Notes: a model not told the origin generated them from the sequence alone. Positions 35,138-44,922 are shown, numbered from the stretch's first letter. The stretch: 64,000 nucleotides of DNA from Arthrobacter crusticola (GCF_004357995.1 NZ_SMTK01000006.1:124001-188000); one strand, 5' to 3'. Program-made: numbers and translations.

Positions 35138-36721
35138 TCAGGCGGCGGGAGCCTCGGCGAGGGTCACGTCGATGGTGACGGTTTCCCCGCCGCGGCGCAC
35201 CTCGACCGGAACGGTCTCCCCGACCGGCTGCATGCGCACCGCCGCGGTGAGCGACTGGGGGTCCCCGATGGGTGAACCCCCCACCTTGGTGATGATGTCG
35301 CCTTCGCGGATCTCGGCGTCGTCGGCCGGTGATCCGGCCTCCACCCCGGCCACCTGGGCGCCAACGGAGAAGGTGGACCCGGAGGAGGCGTTCTCCCCGG
35401 CCGCAGGCTCAACGGTCACGCCGAGGAACCCGTGGGTGGCCTTGCCGTCCTCGATGATGTCGTTGGCCACCCGCTCGGCGTAGGAGATCGGGATGGAGAA
35501 GCCGACGCCGATGTTCCCGGCGCTTTCATCGCTTCCGCTGGAGGCGATGGCGACGTTGACGCCGATCACCCGCCCCTGCGCATCGACGAGGGCACCGCCG
35601 GAGTTGCCCTGGTTGATGGCGGCGTCGGTCTGGATGACGTTGAGGTAGATGGAGCCCTGGGACTGCGGCTGGGGCTTCTGTGAGCCGTCGGGCGGCAGGA
35701 AGTTGAAGCCGTCGCCCTCCTGCTGCTCGGGGGCGTCCGACTGCTCCTCCGGCACCGCCGAGGACGCCACGCTGATGGTGCGGTTGAGCGTCGAGATGAT
35801 GCCGTCGGTCACCGTGCCGCTCAGGCCCAGGGGCGCGCCGATGGCGATGGCGGTGTCGCCGACGTTCAGTTCCTCCGAGTTTCCGAGCGCAGCCGGCGTC
35901 AGGTCGGGTGCGTCGATCTTAATGACGGCGAGGTCGGACAGCGGGTCGGTTCCGACAATGTCGGCGCGGAAGACCCGGCCGTCGTTGGTCTTGACCTCGA
36001 CGGCGGCGTCGGCGACCTGCCCTCCAAGGGTGACAACGTGGGTGTTCGTGAGGATGTGCCCTTCCTCGTCGAGGATGATCCCCGAGCCCGACCCGCCCGA
36101 ACCGTTCCCGCTGACCGCGATGGTGACGACACTGGGCGACGCCTTCACGGCGGCGGCGGTGATTTCGTTGACGCTGTCGGAGTTATTGACGATCACCGAC
36201 TCGCTGCGCCCGCCGCCCGACCCTGATCCGGCGGTGCCCCCGCCATCGAAAAGCCCGTCGGCCCCTGCCGCGATGCCGCCGCCGAGCAGGCCGGCCGCGA
36301 GGACGCCGGCGAGGAAGGCGGGAACCCCGATGCGTTTCTTTTCCCGGACCCGAACGGACGCGTGCTGCCCGGAGGACTGGAGCCAGGGCTGGGAGGGGGG
36401 CTGGGCGGGAGGTACCGGCTGGCCGAAGGTTCCCTGCCGGAAGGAGTTCTGCCCGTAGGAATTCTGCCCGTAAGAATTCTGCCCGTAGGAGTTCTGTCCA
36501 TAGGAGCGATGTCCGTGGGAATTCTGGGGGGAAGCGTCGGAGGCTCCCTGGCGGTAGGTTGCCGGCCCGGCGGTGGGAAGGGCCGCCGTCTCGCCGCCGG
36601 TGCGGCCCTCGGAGGCACTGCCGGAGTCCGCAACCTGCGCCTGCTCTGCCGTTGGAGGGTTGGCCGGTCGGGGCGGGATCGGGCGGTCAGGACCGGCAGG
36701 TCCCCCAAACTGGTCAGCCAT
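35138..36721 (-). CDS. HtrA/DegP-type membrane serine protease
   Basis: A 527-residue envelope protease. A Gln/Pro/Ser-rich cytoplasmic tail (1-125) with a four-fold YGQNS-type repeat precedes a single membrane helix (132-154). The trypsin-like domain has His228 (ILTNTHVV), Asp263 (DPLSDLAVIKI) and Ser374 (NQGNSGGALV), and one PDZ domain lies at 433-520. A low-complexity insert (323-356) rich in Gln, Glu and Pro sits between Asp and Ser. It should degrade or refold misfolded exported proteins. The ATG is chosen over upstream in-frame starts because AAAGGAATT sits at ideal spacing. Confidence 0.94.
   Translation of the reverse strand: MADQFGGPAGPDRPIPPRPANPPTAEQAQVADSGSASEGRTGGETAALPTAGPATYRQGASDASPQNSHGHRSYGQNSYGQNSYGQNSYGQNSFRQGTFGQPVPPAQPPSQPWLQSSGQHASVRVREKKRIGVPAFLAGVLAAGLLGGGIAAGADGLFDGGGTAGSGSGGGRSESVIVNNSDSVNEITAAAVKASPSVVTIAVSGNGSGGSGSGIILDEEGHILTNTHVVTLGGQVADAAVEVKTNDGRVFRADIVGTDPLSDLAVIKIDAPDLTPAALGNSEELNVGDTAIAIGAPLGLSGTVTDGIISTLNRTISVASSAVPEEQSDAPEQQEGDGFNFLPPDGSQKPQPQSQGSIYLNVIQTDAAINQGNSGGALVDAQGRVIGVNVAIASSGSDESAGNIGVGFSIPISYAERVANDIIEDGKATHGFLGVTVEPAAGENASSGSTFSVGAQVAGVEAGSPADDAEIREGDIITKVGGSPIGDPQSLTAAVRMQPVGETVPVEVRRGGETVTIDVTLAEAPAA
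36443..36502. repeat. Four tandem 15-bp repeats in the HtrA tail
   Basis: Units at 36443, 36458, 36473 and 36488 follow the consensus GGAATTCTGCCCGTA on the plus strand with one to four changes. They encode Tyr-Gly-Gln-Asn-Ser repeats at about residues 74-93 of the protease. Length variation between strains would be expected. Confidence 0.85.
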
Positions 36722-37064
36722 TCGAATTCCTTTCATCGCGGTTGTCTCCACTATGGCGACGAAGACTGAACCTTGAGGGAGCATTTGCTGGAGGTCTGCT
36801 GGGAAGCAGCCGGAAAGCATAGGGCCCCCCTGCCCATTATTCCCCCTCCGAGCGGCAGCTTCATCTCCGCGGCCGCGCGCGGACCCGTGCCTCCGCCGGG
36901 AACCGGAATCGGTTCACCAAGTTTCGCTTGAGGCTTAGGTCTGCGCCCGCCGTGCCGGTGGACGGCCCCAACCACCGGCCATAGAATCAAAATTCAGGGA
37001 GCCCCGGCGTCCGTCGCCTTTCTTCCCGACGGGCGTGGCCGGGGAACATGCTGAAGGGTACTGA
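36722..37064. other. 343-base divergent intergenic region
   Basis: This gap lies between the divergent htrA-type and TPM genes and holds no convincing gene. For the TPM gene a promoter-like pair is visible: TGGACG (36959-36964), 17 bases, TAGAAT (36982-36987), giving a leader of about 70 bases with AAGGG before the ATG. For the protease only its ribosome site is clear. The frame upstream of the protease start is open but looks non-coding. Confidence 0.5.
36959..36987 (+). promoter_or_regulatory. Candidate promoter for the TPM-pspA unit
   Basis: TGGACG (four of six matches to TTGACA), a 17-base spacer and TAGAAT (one mismatch from TATAAT apart from G at position 3) lie about 78 bases before the TPM gene's ATG. 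Confidence 0.45.
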
Positions 37065-39137
37065 ATGCAACGGATGACCAGGCGGACCGGCGCCGCCGCG
37101 GGACTCAGCGCCCTGATTGCGCTGACATTGGTGCCGGGTGCGGCCTATGCCGCCGACCCCATCGACATCCCGGACGGGGAGACGGTGGTCGACCAGGCCG
37201 GGGTCCTCACCCCGGGCGACATCAGCGACGTCGAGGCCGCGATCACCAGCCTCCAGGACGAGTACGGCTACACCGTCCAGGTCGTCTACGTCGACACCTT
37301 CACCAGCCCCTCCGACTCGCTGGCCTGGGCCGTTGAAACGGCCCAGGCGAGCAACCTCGGAGCCGATGACGCGCTGCTCGCGGTGGCCGTCGAGTCGGGC
37401 CAGGCCCGGTTTGTCGCAGGCAACGGCACCGAGGTCTCGGGAAACACGAATGACATCTTCAACCGGCAGATCGACCCCCAGCTCGACGGGCAGAACTACG
37501 CGGAGGCGGGGATCGCCGCCGTTGAGGGGACCGAAGCGGTCCTGGCCGACCCCGGCGGGGGCCCAGGTGCAGGGGCGGCGGGCGACGGCGGCGGTGGCGG
37601 TGCAGGGTTCCTCATCGGCCTCGTGGCCCTCGCCGGTGCCGGCAGCTACTTCTTCATGCGTTCGCGCCGGCGGCGGCAGGCCGCGCCCAAGGAGATCACC
37701 TACGGGCCGGGGCAGGCATCCGACGGCGCCGTCGTCGACCCGCTGGCCTCCCTCAGCGTCGAGGACCTGCGCAAACGCGCCGGAAGCCTGCTCATCGCCG
37801 CCGACGACGCGATCAAGTCGAGCGAACAGGAGCTCGGCTTCGCCGAGGCCTCCTACGGCGAGGCTGCGGTCAAGCCCTTCGCCGCCGACATCGCCGCCGC
37901 CAAGGTGCACATGAGCGAGTCGTTCAAGCTGCAGCAGCAGCTCGATGACCACATCCCCGACACGGAGGAGCAACAGCGCGCCTGGCTGGGAGACATCATC
38001 CGCCGCTGCGAGGCGGTCAACGAGTCCCTGCAGGCGCACAAGGCCGACTTCGACTCGCTGCGCGAGCTCGAGCGGAACGCCCCGCGGGCCCTCGAGGCCG
38101 CCCGCCACGCGGCCAACGCGGCCGGCACCCGCTTCGTCGCCGCGGAGGAGCGCCTGACCGCCCTGAGGCGCCGGTACGCCGGCACGGCCACCTCCCAAGT
38201 GCAGGACAACGTCGACCAGGCCCGCGAGCGCCTCGCCTTCGTGGAGAGTGCCGCAGCCGAGGCCCGGAGCCGGATGGACGCCGGCGAGACCGGGCCCGCC
38301 GTCGTCGCCGTGCGCGCCGCCGAGGAGTCCGTCAGCCAGGCCAACCTGCTGCTCGATGCCATCGACAAGCGGGCCGCGGAACTCGAGGCGGCCCAGCAGG
38401 AGCTCGACCGGGCCGTCACGGACACCGTGCAGGACCTCGCCCAGGCGACCGCCATGGTCCGCACCGGGCGCCACGACGACCTCGTCGGGCCGGTCGCCGC
38501 GGCCGAGTCGGCGCTCCAGACCGTGCGGTCGCAGCGCCAGGCCGGTCCCATCGACCCCATTGCCCTGCTGGAACGCGTGGAGGGCGCCCACCGCCAGCTC
38601 GACGCCGCGATCGGCGGGGTACGTGACCAGAGCGAGCAGGCCCGGCGGGCCCGCGAATCCCTGCAGCACACCCTCCTGGCGGCGCACTCGCGCATCTCGG
38701 GGACCGAGGACTATATCCGGGCACGCCGCGGCGGCGTCGGCAGCGAGGCCCGCACACGGCTCGCCGAAGCCGGACGCAACCTCGACTATGCCGTCAGCAT
38801 CCAAAACTCCGACCCCGTCACCGCCCTGTCCCATGCCGAGCAGGCGGTGATGCTCGCCGAACAGGCGGCGCAGCTCGCCGAACAGGACGTCTCCGGCTTC
38901 GGAGGACGGGGGTACGGCGGCTACGGCGGGTACGGAGCCCGCCGTGGCGGCGGTGACGGGATGGGAGGTGCCCTGCTCGGCGGCATCCTGCTCGGCGGGC
39001 TGCTCAACGGCGGCGGCGGATTCTTCGGCGGCGGAGGCGACGGCGGCGGGGATGTCTTCGGCGGCGGAGGCTTCGGCGGTTTCGACGGCGGGGGCGGAGG
39101 CTTCGGCGGCTTCGACGGAGGTGGAGGCGACTTCTAA
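37065..39137 (+). CDS. TPM-domain protein with long coiled coil and glycine-rich tail
   Basis: A 690-residue exported membrane protein. A signal peptide (1-29, ending AYA) leads to a TPM domain (about 38-160) starting VVDQAGVLTPGDISDVEAAI. A Gly-rich hinge and one membrane helix (about 177-196) follow, then a 400-residue, mostly helical, Ala/Glu/Arg-rich coiled-coil region in the cytoplasm. The last ~65 residues are Gly/Phe-rich. TPM domains occur in proteins linked to photosystem repair and membrane stress. The gene precedes pspA by 72 bases, suggesting joint membrane maintenance. AAGGG precedes the ATG. Molecular function is unknown. Confidence 0.9.
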   Translation: MQRMTRRTGAAAGLSALIALTLVPGAAYAADPIDIPDGETVVDQAGVLTPGDISDVEAAITSLQDEYGYTVQVVYVDTFTSPSDSLAWAVETAQASNLGADDALLAVAVESGQARFVAGNGTEVSGNTNDIFNRQIDPQLDGQNYAEAGIAAVEGTEAVLADPGGGPGAGAAGDGGGGGAGFLIGLVALAGAGSYFFMRSRRRRQAAPKEITYGPGQASDGAVVDPLASLSVEDLRKRAGSLLIAADDAIKSSEQELGFAEASYGEAAVKPFAADIAAAKVHMSESFKLQQQLDDHIPDTEEQQRAWLGDIIRRCEAVNESLQAHKADFDSLRELERNAPRALEAARHAANAAGTRFVAAEERLTALRRRYAGTATSQVQDNVDQARERLAFVESAAAEARSRMDAGETGPAVVAVRAAEESVSQANLLLDAIDKRAAELEAAQQELDRAVTDTVQDLAQATAMVRTGRHDDLVGPVAAAESALQTVRSQRQAGPIDPIALLERVEGAHRQLDAAIGGVRDQSEQARRARESLQHTLLAAHSRISGTEDYIRARRGGVGSEARTRLAEAGRNLDYAVSIQNSDPVTALSHAEQAVMLAEQAAQLAEQDVSGFGGRGYGGYGGYGARRGGGDGMGGALLGGILLGGLLNGGGGFFGGGGDGGGDVFGGGGFGGFDGGGGGFGGFDGGGGDF

Positions 39138-39209
39138 TCCCGCGGCGGCAGCTCCGGCGCCACCGCACCAGTACTCACGAGAAACATTCACAGATCGAGA
39201 GGAAACCTC

Positions 39210-39974
39210 ATGGTAAAGCAGTCAATTTTCGGCCGGATCGCGCAACTGGCAAAGGCAAACATCAACTCCGTGCTCGACCAGGCGGAGGATCCGCAGAAAA
39301 TGTTGGACCAGATGGTCCGCGACTACACCAACAGCATCGCCGAGGCGGAGAGCGCCGTCGCCCAGACCATCGGGAACCTCCGCATGATCCAGGACGACTA
39401 CAACGAGGACATGGAGAACGCCCGAAGCTGGGGCAATAAGGCGCTGGCCGCGTCGAAGCGGGCGGACGAGTACCGCAGCTCCGGCGACACCGTCGACGCC
39501 GAGAAGTTCGACAACCTCGCCAAGGTCGCCATCCAGCGGCAAATCGCAGCGGAGAACGAGGCCAAGGGCGCAGAGCCGACGATCGCTTCGCAGACGGAGA
39601 TCGTCGACAAGCTGAAGACCGGCCTGAACCAGATGAAGGGCAAGCTCAGCGAGCTCACCACCAAGCGGGACCAGCTCATCGCCCGCGCCCGCACCGCGCA
39701 GGCCCAGCAGCAGGTCCACGACGCCGTCAAGAGCATCGACTTCCTTGACCCCACCAGCGAGGTGGGACGGTTCGAGGAGAAGATCCGGCGCGAAGAGGCC
39801 AAGGTGCGCGGACAGCAGGAGCTCGCCAGCTCGAGCCTCGACGCGCAGTTCGAAAGCCTTGAGGACCTCGGCGAGCAGACCGAAATCGAGGCACGGCTCG
39901 CCGCCCTGAAATCCGGTGCCCCGGCCCAGCCACAGTCGGCCATCAGCCAGGGCACCGAGACGACCGCTCCGTAA
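39210..39974 (+). CDS. PspA/IM30 family membrane-stress protein
   Basis: A 254-residue PspA-like protein, starting SIFGRIAQLAKANINSVLDQ, with the long helical hairpin MLDQMVRDYTNSIAEAESAV and the family's C-terminal helices (VGRFEEKIRREEAKVRGQQE). PspA/Vipp1 proteins polymerise on damaged membranes and keep the proton gradient. A short Gln/Pro tail follows. GAGAGGAAA upstream of the ATG is a good ribosome site. It is probably co-transcribed with the TPM gene and is followed by a strong terminator. Confidence 0.93.
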   Translation: MVKQSIFGRIAQLAKANINSVLDQAEDPQKMLDQMVRDYTNSIAEAESAVAQTIGNLRMIQDDYNEDMENARSWGNKALAASKRADEYRSSGDTVDAEKFDNLAKVAIQRQIAAENEAKGAEPTIASQTEIVDKLKTGLNQMKGKLSELTTKRDQLIARARTAQAQQQVHDAVKSIDFLDPTSEVGRFEEKIRREEAKVRGQQELASSSLDAQFESLEDLGEQTEIEARLAALKSGAPAQPQSAISQGTETTAP

Positions 39975-39999
39975 CGCCCGCTCCGGAACGCAATCCGGC

Positions 40000-40035
40000 A
40001 AAGAGAGCCGCAGCGCCCGCGCTGCGGCTCTCTTT
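40000..40035 (+). terminator. Strong terminator after pspA
   Basis: AAAGAGAGCCGCAGC (40000-40014) pairs perfectly with GCTGCGGCTCTCTTT (40021-40035): 15 pairs with a six-base loop, the A and T ends giving a short U-run. Confidence 0.85.
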
Positions 40036-40154
40036 GCATTAAGGCGCCCGGGTTCACGAGCGCGGCGGCCGGGCCGCAGCCGGTGTGTCGGGGTCAGAGC
40101 CTCCGCGTAGCCGGGTGGCCGGGCCGGGTTTGGCGGCTCCCGGTCGGCCGCCCG

Positions 40155-40192
40155 AATGTACCTGCCTGCAGAATCCGGCTGGCAGGTACATT
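40155..40192 (+). promoter_or_regulatory. 12-bp inverted repeat covering the photolyase promoter
   Basis: AATGTACCTGCC (40155-40166) and GGCAGGTACATT (40181-40192) are perfect inverted repeats separated by 14 bases. The right arm contains TACATT (40187-40192), which ends seven bases before the photolyase ATG and is a plausible -10. The left arm would then reach the -35 region. The layout is that of a repressor or MerR-family operator; TGTAC half-sites recall LitR/CarH light-responsive regulators, but that link is inference. Confidence 0.6.
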
Positions 40193-40199
40193 GGGGACC

Positions 40200-41588
40200 A
40201 TGGCCGTTACCCTTGTGTGGCTCCGCGATGACCTCCGACTCGCCGACAATCCCGCGCTCCACGAGGCGGCGTCCCGCGGCGGTGAGGTCGTCGTCGTGTA
40301 CATCTTCGATGAGGAGACCCCCGGCATCCGCCCCCCGGGCGGTGCCTCCCGGTGGTGGCTGCACCATTCCCTGGCCGCGCTCGCTGAGTCCCTCGAATCC
40401 GTCGGGGTCCCCCTGGTGCTCCGCCGCGGTCCCGCCGGGACCGTCCTGCCGGCCCTGATCGCGGAAACCGGCGCCGAAGCGGTGCTGTGGAACCGGCGCT
40501 ACGGGCTCGCCGAACGTGAACTGGACGCCTCCCTGAAGGCGGAGTGCGCGGAGTCGGGCGTCGCGGCCTCGAGCTTCCAGGCGAACCTGCTCTTCGAGCC
40601 CTGGCAGGTGCGCACCGGCGCCGGAGAGCCCTTCCGGGTGTTCTCCCCCTTCTGGCGTGCCTGCCTGCGGGAGCCCGAGCCGCGGCAGCCGCTGCCCGCG
40701 CCGGAGCGGCTCACCGGCCCGGTGGTGCGCTCGGACGCCCTGGCGGACTGGGGGCTCCTTCCCACCCCGGACTGGGCGCAGGGCCTGCGCGAGACCTGGG
40801 TTCCCGGGGAGGCGGGGGCCACCGCCCGGCTTGCGGACTTCTTCGACTCCCTCGTGGAGGGCTACGCCACCAACCGTGACCTGCCGGCCGTCGACGGCAC
40901 CAGCCGCCTCTCACCGTACCTGCGCCATGGCGAAATCAGCCCCTTCACCGTCTGGCACGCTGCGCAGGCACGCAGGTCCGGCCCGCTCGCCGAAGACATC
41001 CGCTCCTACCTCTCGGAGATCGGCTGGCGTGAGTTCTGCTGGCAGCTCCTCTACTTCAACCCGGAGCTCGCAACGGTGAACTACCGGCCGGAGTTCAATG
41101 CCTTCGCATGGGAGAGCGATACCGGCGCCGAGCTGAAGGCCTGGCAGCGCGGCCGCACCGGCTACCCCCTGATCGACGCCGGAATGCGGCAGATGTGGCA
41201 GATCGGCTGGATGCACAACCGGGTGCGGATGGCGACGGGGTCCTTCTTGATCAAGAACCTCCTGATCGACTGGCGGGTCGGCGAGCAGTTCTTCTGGGAC
41301 GCGCTCGTGGACGCCGACGCTGCGAGCAACGCCGCGAACTGGCAGTGGGTGGCGGGCTCCGGCGCCGACGCCAGCCCCTACTTCCGGATCTTCAACCCCG
41401 TCACCCAGGCGAAGAAATTCGACCCCGACGGCGACTATGTGCTGCGCTACGTACCCGAGCTGGCCGACGCGGAAAACCTCCATGAACCCTGGAAGGGCGC
41501 CGCGCCGGGGTACCCGCCGCCGGTGGTCGACCTGGCCGAATCCAGGCAGCGCGCCCTGGCCGCCTTTCAGGCCCTTGGCGACGCCTGA
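40200..41588 (+). CDS. phr: Deoxyribodipyrimidine photolyase
   Basis: A 462-residue class I photolyase/cryptochrome-family protein. The N-terminal antenna domain starts TLVWLRDDLRLADNPALHEA; the FAD domain contains GIGW-like YLSEIGWREFCWQLL, YPLIDAGMRQMWQIGWMHNR, VRMATGSFLIKNLLIDWRVG, and NAANWQWVAGSGADASPYFR. These Trp and Asn residues suit electron transfer and flavin binding, so CPD repair is likely, although a (6-4) or cryptochrome role cannot be excluded. The upstream in-frame extension overlaps the operator-like repeat and is rejected. No Shine-Dalgarno: TACATT seven bases upstream suggests a leaderless mRNA. Confidence 0.94.
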   Translation: MAVTLVWLRDDLRLADNPALHEAASRGGEVVVVYIFDEETPGIRPPGGASRWWLHHSLAALAESLESVGVPLVLRRGPAGTVLPALIAETGAEAVLWNRRYGLAERELDASLKAECAESGVAASSFQANLLFEPWQVRTGAGEPFRVFSPFWRACLREPEPRQPLPAPERLTGPVVRSDALADWGLLPTPDWAQGLRETWVPGEAGATARLADFFDSLVEGYATNRDLPAVDGTSRLSPYLRHGEISPFTVWHAAQARRSGPLAEDIRSYLSEIGWREFCWQLLYFNPELATVNYRPEFNAFAWESDTGAELKAWQRGRTGYPLIDAGMRQMWQIGWMHNRVRMATGSFLIKNLLIDWRVGEQFFWDALVDADAASNAANWQWVAGSGADASPYFRIFNPVTQAKKFDPDGDYVLRYVPELADAENLHEPWKGAAPGYPPPVVDLAESRQRALAAFQALGDA

Positions 41589-41694
41589 GCCGACTCAGGT
41601 GACAAGGGAACCCGCGGCCCTTGGGGACACCGCCTCCGGCCCCAGGATGCCGGCACTATCGCACGGGACTCATTGAACCGGTCCGGTTAAACGC

Positions 41695-41730
41695 AGAAGG
41701 TCCCTGCCAGAAACCTGGCCGGGACCTTCT
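41695..41730 (+). terminator. Terminator between photolyase and tRNA genes
   Basis: AGAAGGTCCC (41695-41704) pairs with GGGACCTTCT (41721-41730), with GCCAG/CTGGC inside, and TTT follows on the plus strand. It may also end the tRNA transcript from the minus strand. Confidence 0.75.
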
Positions 41731-41735
41731 TTTCG

Positions 41736-41809
41736 TTGCGGGGACAGGATTTGAACCTGTGACCTCTGGGTTATGAGCCCAGCGAGCTACCGAACTGCTC
41801 CACCCCGCG
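41736..41809 (-). tRNA. Initiator tRNA-fMet (CAT)
   Basis: A 74-base cloverleaf on the minus strand with anticodon CAT. Three features mark it as the initiator: the first acceptor pair is a C1-A72 mismatch (5' CGCGGGG against CCCCGCA), the anticodon stem has three consecutive G-C pairs (CTGGG/CCCAG flanking CTCATAA), and the D stem has A11-U24 (GAGC/GCTC). The T arm is CAGGTTCAAATCCTG. CCA is not encoded. No other tRNA is adjacent. It closely resembles the E. coli initiator as I recall it. Confidence 0.96.
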
Positions 41810-41871
41810 GCGCGGTTTCAACTCTACCGGCCGCGGGATGGGGAGGCAAATCGGGGGTCCCGCCCGGGCGC

Positions 41872-44800
41872 CTACCCGTTGTCTCCTTCGGCCGGCGCCT
41901 CGGACGCCTCGCCGTCAGCCGGCGCTTCGCCCTCGGCCGGCGCTTCACCGTCGGCCGGTGGGACGACCGTGCCGGTGATCTCGCCTTCCGCGTCCAGCGC
42001 GCGCTGCAGCGCGGCATTCAGCTTGTCCTGCGCAGCGCCGTAGGCGGCGAAGTCGCCCTCGGCCAGCGCCGTCCGGCCTTCCTCGATGGCCTCGTTCGCC
42101 TCCGCAAGGGCATCGCGGAGGGCCTGCTGGGCCGTCGGGTCCTCGGTCGGAGCCGGCGGCGTCCCGGGGGTCGTAGGCGTCTCCCCAGCGTTCTCGGAGT
42201 CCCCTGCGCTTGCGCCGGAATCACCGCCGAACACCTGGTCGAGGGCCTCATCGAGGGTCGGGGCGAAGCCGACCTTCTCACCGAAGCTGGCCAGAACCCG
42301 CTGGAGCGTCGGATAGGAGGACGCCCCGGAGGACTGGACGTAGACCGGCTGCACGTACAGCAGGCCACCGCCCACGGGCAGGCTCAGCAGGTTTCCGTTG
42401 ATCACCTCGGAGGCACCCTGACGCAGCAGGTTCAACGCGTTGGAGACTGTCGGGTCGGAGTTGAAGCGGTTCTGCGCCTGCCCGGGCCCGGGCACCGAGG
42501 TCGAGCGCGGCAGCTCGAGCAGCCGCAGCTTGCCGTAGTCCTCCGACTTCACCCCGGCCTCGCTGCCGGCGTCGCCGACGGCCGAAAGGAACCCATAGAG
42601 CACGTTGCGTGCTTCCCCGCCCGGCTCGACGAAGGGAATGAACGGGGTGGTGAGGGAGAAGGCCGCCTCATCCTGGCCCGGCACCTTCAGGGACAGGTAG
42701 AACGGAGGCTGCTTTACGTCGGCGCTCTCACCCTCGGTGGGATCGTCGGGAACGCTCCACGCGTCGCTGTTGGCGAAGAACACGTCGACATTGGTGACGT
42801 GGTAGCGGGCCAGCAGTTCACGCTGCACCTTGAACTGGTCCTCGGGGTAGCGGACGTGCGCCATCAGCTCGGCGGACATCTCCGTGTAGGGCTTGATGGT
42901 GGTGGGGAACACCTTGCTCCAGGCCTTCAGGACCGGGTCCTGGTCGTCCCAGGCGTACAGCTCGACCGAGCCGTCGTAGGCGTCGACGGTCGCCTTCACG
43001 GCGTTGCGGATGTAGTTGACCTGGTCGGCCGGCAGCGGGGTGGACAGGTTGTCCGCTGTCTGGGAGTCGATCGTCGCCGATTCGAGCTCCTGCTGCGTGG
43101 AGTACGGGAAGAACTCGTTCGTCGTGTACCCGTCGACAATCCACTTGACCCGTCCATCGACGATGGCCGGGTAGGAGTTGCCATCGACGGTGAGGTACGG
43201 CGCGAGCTTCTCGACCCGCTCGCGCGGGGTGCGGTCGTAGAGGATCTGCGATTCGCCGTTCACCGCATCCGAAAGCATCAGGTCGGTTGACTGGAACTTG
43301 ATCGCGTACACGAGTTTGTTGAAGAAGTTCCCCACGCTCGGTCCGCCCTCACCGGCGAAGGTGTTCTTTGACTCCTCGTCGGAATCATCGCTCTGCGGGC
43401 GGTCGATCTCGCGCGGCTCGGCGCCCTCGGGCGCACCGACGATCGAGTATTCGGGGGACGCTTCGCCGAAGTAGATCCGCGGCTCATAGGTTTCATCGCT
43501 GCCGAGCGCCCCGGCGGAGGGGATGCCGGAGAGCGTGAAGGAGGGCTTGCCGTCGGCTTCGACGACCGAGCCGCGGGCGGCGACGACGCCGTAGCCGTGG
43601 GTGTAGAGCACGTGCTCATTGACCCACCCGGCCGGAACGCCCTCGGGGTTGAGCTCGCGCGCGGCGATCACGGTGTCCTGGACCTCGCCGTCGACCGTGT
43701 AGCGGTCGACGTTCAGGGTGGGCGGGAACTGGTAGTACTGCCGGAACTGCTCAAGCTGGCTGAAGGCATCGGACACGAGGTTCGGGTCGAGCAGGCGGAT
43801 GTTCGCCGTGGTCTCCGCGTCCTCACGCAGCGCGCCGGGCTCGGCGGTCGTGGTGGCGTTGTAGGGAATGGCCTCGACCTTGTCGAGCCCGTAGGCAACC
43901 CTGGTCAGGTCGATATTGCGCTGGATGTACTCCCGCTCGAGGGTCAGTTCCGACGGAGTGACCTGGAACCGCTGGACCACCCAGGGGTAGACCCCGCCGG
44001 CGAGGATCGCGGTGATGATGAGCATCGCCGTCCCGATGATGGGCAGCCGCCAGCGGCCGATGACCGCGGCGACGATGAACAGGACCGCCACCAGGATGGC
44101 GGCGACGGCGAGGATGGCCTTGGTGGGGATCACCGCGTTGACGTCGGTGTACAGGGCGCCGGTCCAACGTCCGCCGGTGTTCTGCAGGGTGGCGTACCGG
44201 TCGAGCCAGTAGTTCACCCCCTGCAGGAGGAGGAACAGGGCCGCGATGACGGCGATCTGGACCCGGGCCGCTTTGGTGGTGAACAGGCCCTTTTCCTCGA
44301 GCCGGATGCCGCCGTAGAGGTAGTGGGTGAGGACCGCAGCGATCGCGCTGATGATCGCGACGCTGGTGAGAAAGCCGATGAGGAAGCCGAAGAACGGCAG
44401 CGAGAACATGTAGAAGGAGTAGTCCAGGCCGAACTCCGGGTCGGTGTCGCCGAAGGGCTCCTGGTTGATGAACAGCAGGACCTGCTGCCACTGGGAGGCC
44501 GCGGCCGTTCCGGCGAAGGCGCCCAGGACAATCGGGATGCCGAGCATGAGCAGCTTGCGGATCGGCTCAAGCTGCGCCTGGTACCGGTTGAGGTTGTCCT
44601 GCATCACGCTGTCCGGCGCGTAGATGGGCCGGCTGCCATAGGCGATGCGCAGGCTCGCGTACACCGCGCTGGCCATGATCACGAAGGCGGCGACGAACAG
44701 GGCGATCCGGGAAAGATTCTCGGTGAGGAACACGCCGAGGAAGCCCAGCTGGTTGTACCAGAGGATGTCGGCGTACACCTGCGAGAGATATACGAAGGCG

Positions 44801-44922
44801 ATGACTAGGATCGCGAGCACGATGACTGTGGGAATCAGGGGGCTGCGTCGTCGGGCGGATGCGGTCGCGGTGGAACTCGAAGGGCTCGGTCTGCCGAAGG
44901 GCCGGTCTGGTCCGGATGTCAC
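41872..44922 (-). CDS. UPF0182 family large membrane protein
   Basis: A 1016-residue protein. About seven hydrophobic helices occupy residues 28-310, beginning with [20 protein letters not shown] and containing [21 protein letters not shown] large extracytoplasmic domain (about 320-890) includes [20 protein letters not shown] and [12 protein letters not shown], and the tail (about 900-1016) is acidic and Pro/Gly/Glu-rich. The family is widespread in actinobacteria with no established function (Rv3193c-type). GTG with GAGGTAA upstream is the start. It lies downstream of the divergent-looking YlbL-type gene but is a separate unit, since 221 bases separate them. Confidence 0.93.
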   Translation of the reverse strand: MTSGPDRPFGRPSPSSSTATASARRRSPLIPTVIVLAILVIAFVYLSQVYADILWYNQLGFLGVFLTENLSRIALFVAAFVIMASAVYASLRIAYGSRPIYAPDSVMQDNLNRYQAQLEPIRKLLMLGIPIVLGAFAGTAAASQWQQVLLFINQEPFGDTDPEFGLDYSFYMFSLPFFGFLIGFLTSVAIISAIAAVLTHYLYGGIRLEEKGLFTTKAARVQIAVIAALFLLLQGVNYWLDRYATLQNTGGRWTGALYTDVNAVIPTKAILAVAAILVAVLFIVAAVIGRWRLPIIGTAMLIITAILAGGVYPWVVQRFQVTPSELTLEREYIQRNIDLTRVAYGLDKVEAIPYNATTTAEPGALREDAETTANIRLLDPNLVSDAFSQLEQFRQYYQFPPTLNVDRYTVDGEVQDTVIAARELNPEGVPAGWVNEHVLYTHGYGVVAARGSVVEADGKPSFTLSGIPSAGALGSDETYEPRIYFGEASPEYSIVGAPEGAEPREIDRPQSDDSDEESKNTFAGEGGPSVGNFFNKLVYAIKFQSTDLMLSDAVNGESQILYDRTPRERVEKLAPYLTVDGNSYPAIVDGRVKWIVDGYTTNEFFPYSTQQELESATIDSQTADNLSTPLPADQVNYIRNAVKATVDAYDGSVELYAWDDQDPVLKAWSKVFPTTIKPYTEMSAELMAHVRYPEDQFKVQRELLARYHVTNVDVFFANSDAWSVPDDPTEGESADVKQPPFYLSLKVPGQDEAAFSLTTPFIPFVEPGGEARNVLYGFLSAVGDAGSEAGVKSEDYGKLRLLELPRSTSVPGPGQAQNRFNSDPTVSNALNLLRQGASEVINGNLLSLPVGGGLLYVQPVYVQSSGASSYPTLQRVLASFGEKVGFAPTLDEALDQVFGGDSGASAGDSENAGETPTTPGTPPAPTEDPTAQQALRDALAEANEAIEEGRTALAEGDFAAYGAAQDKLNAALQRALDAEGEITGTVVPPADGEAPAEGEAPADGEASEAPAEGDNG

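Noticed and set aside
36987..39191. A 734-codon open frame on the minus strand opposite the TPM gene
   Set aside because: It is a mirror of a GC-rich, coiled-coil gene with a signal peptide, domains and a ribosome site. The antisense product is Gly/Val/Leu-rich with no domain.
41736..41809. Elongator tRNA-Met or tRNA-Ile2
   Set aside because: The C1-A72 mismatch, three G-C pairs in the anticodon stem and A11-U24 are initiator features.
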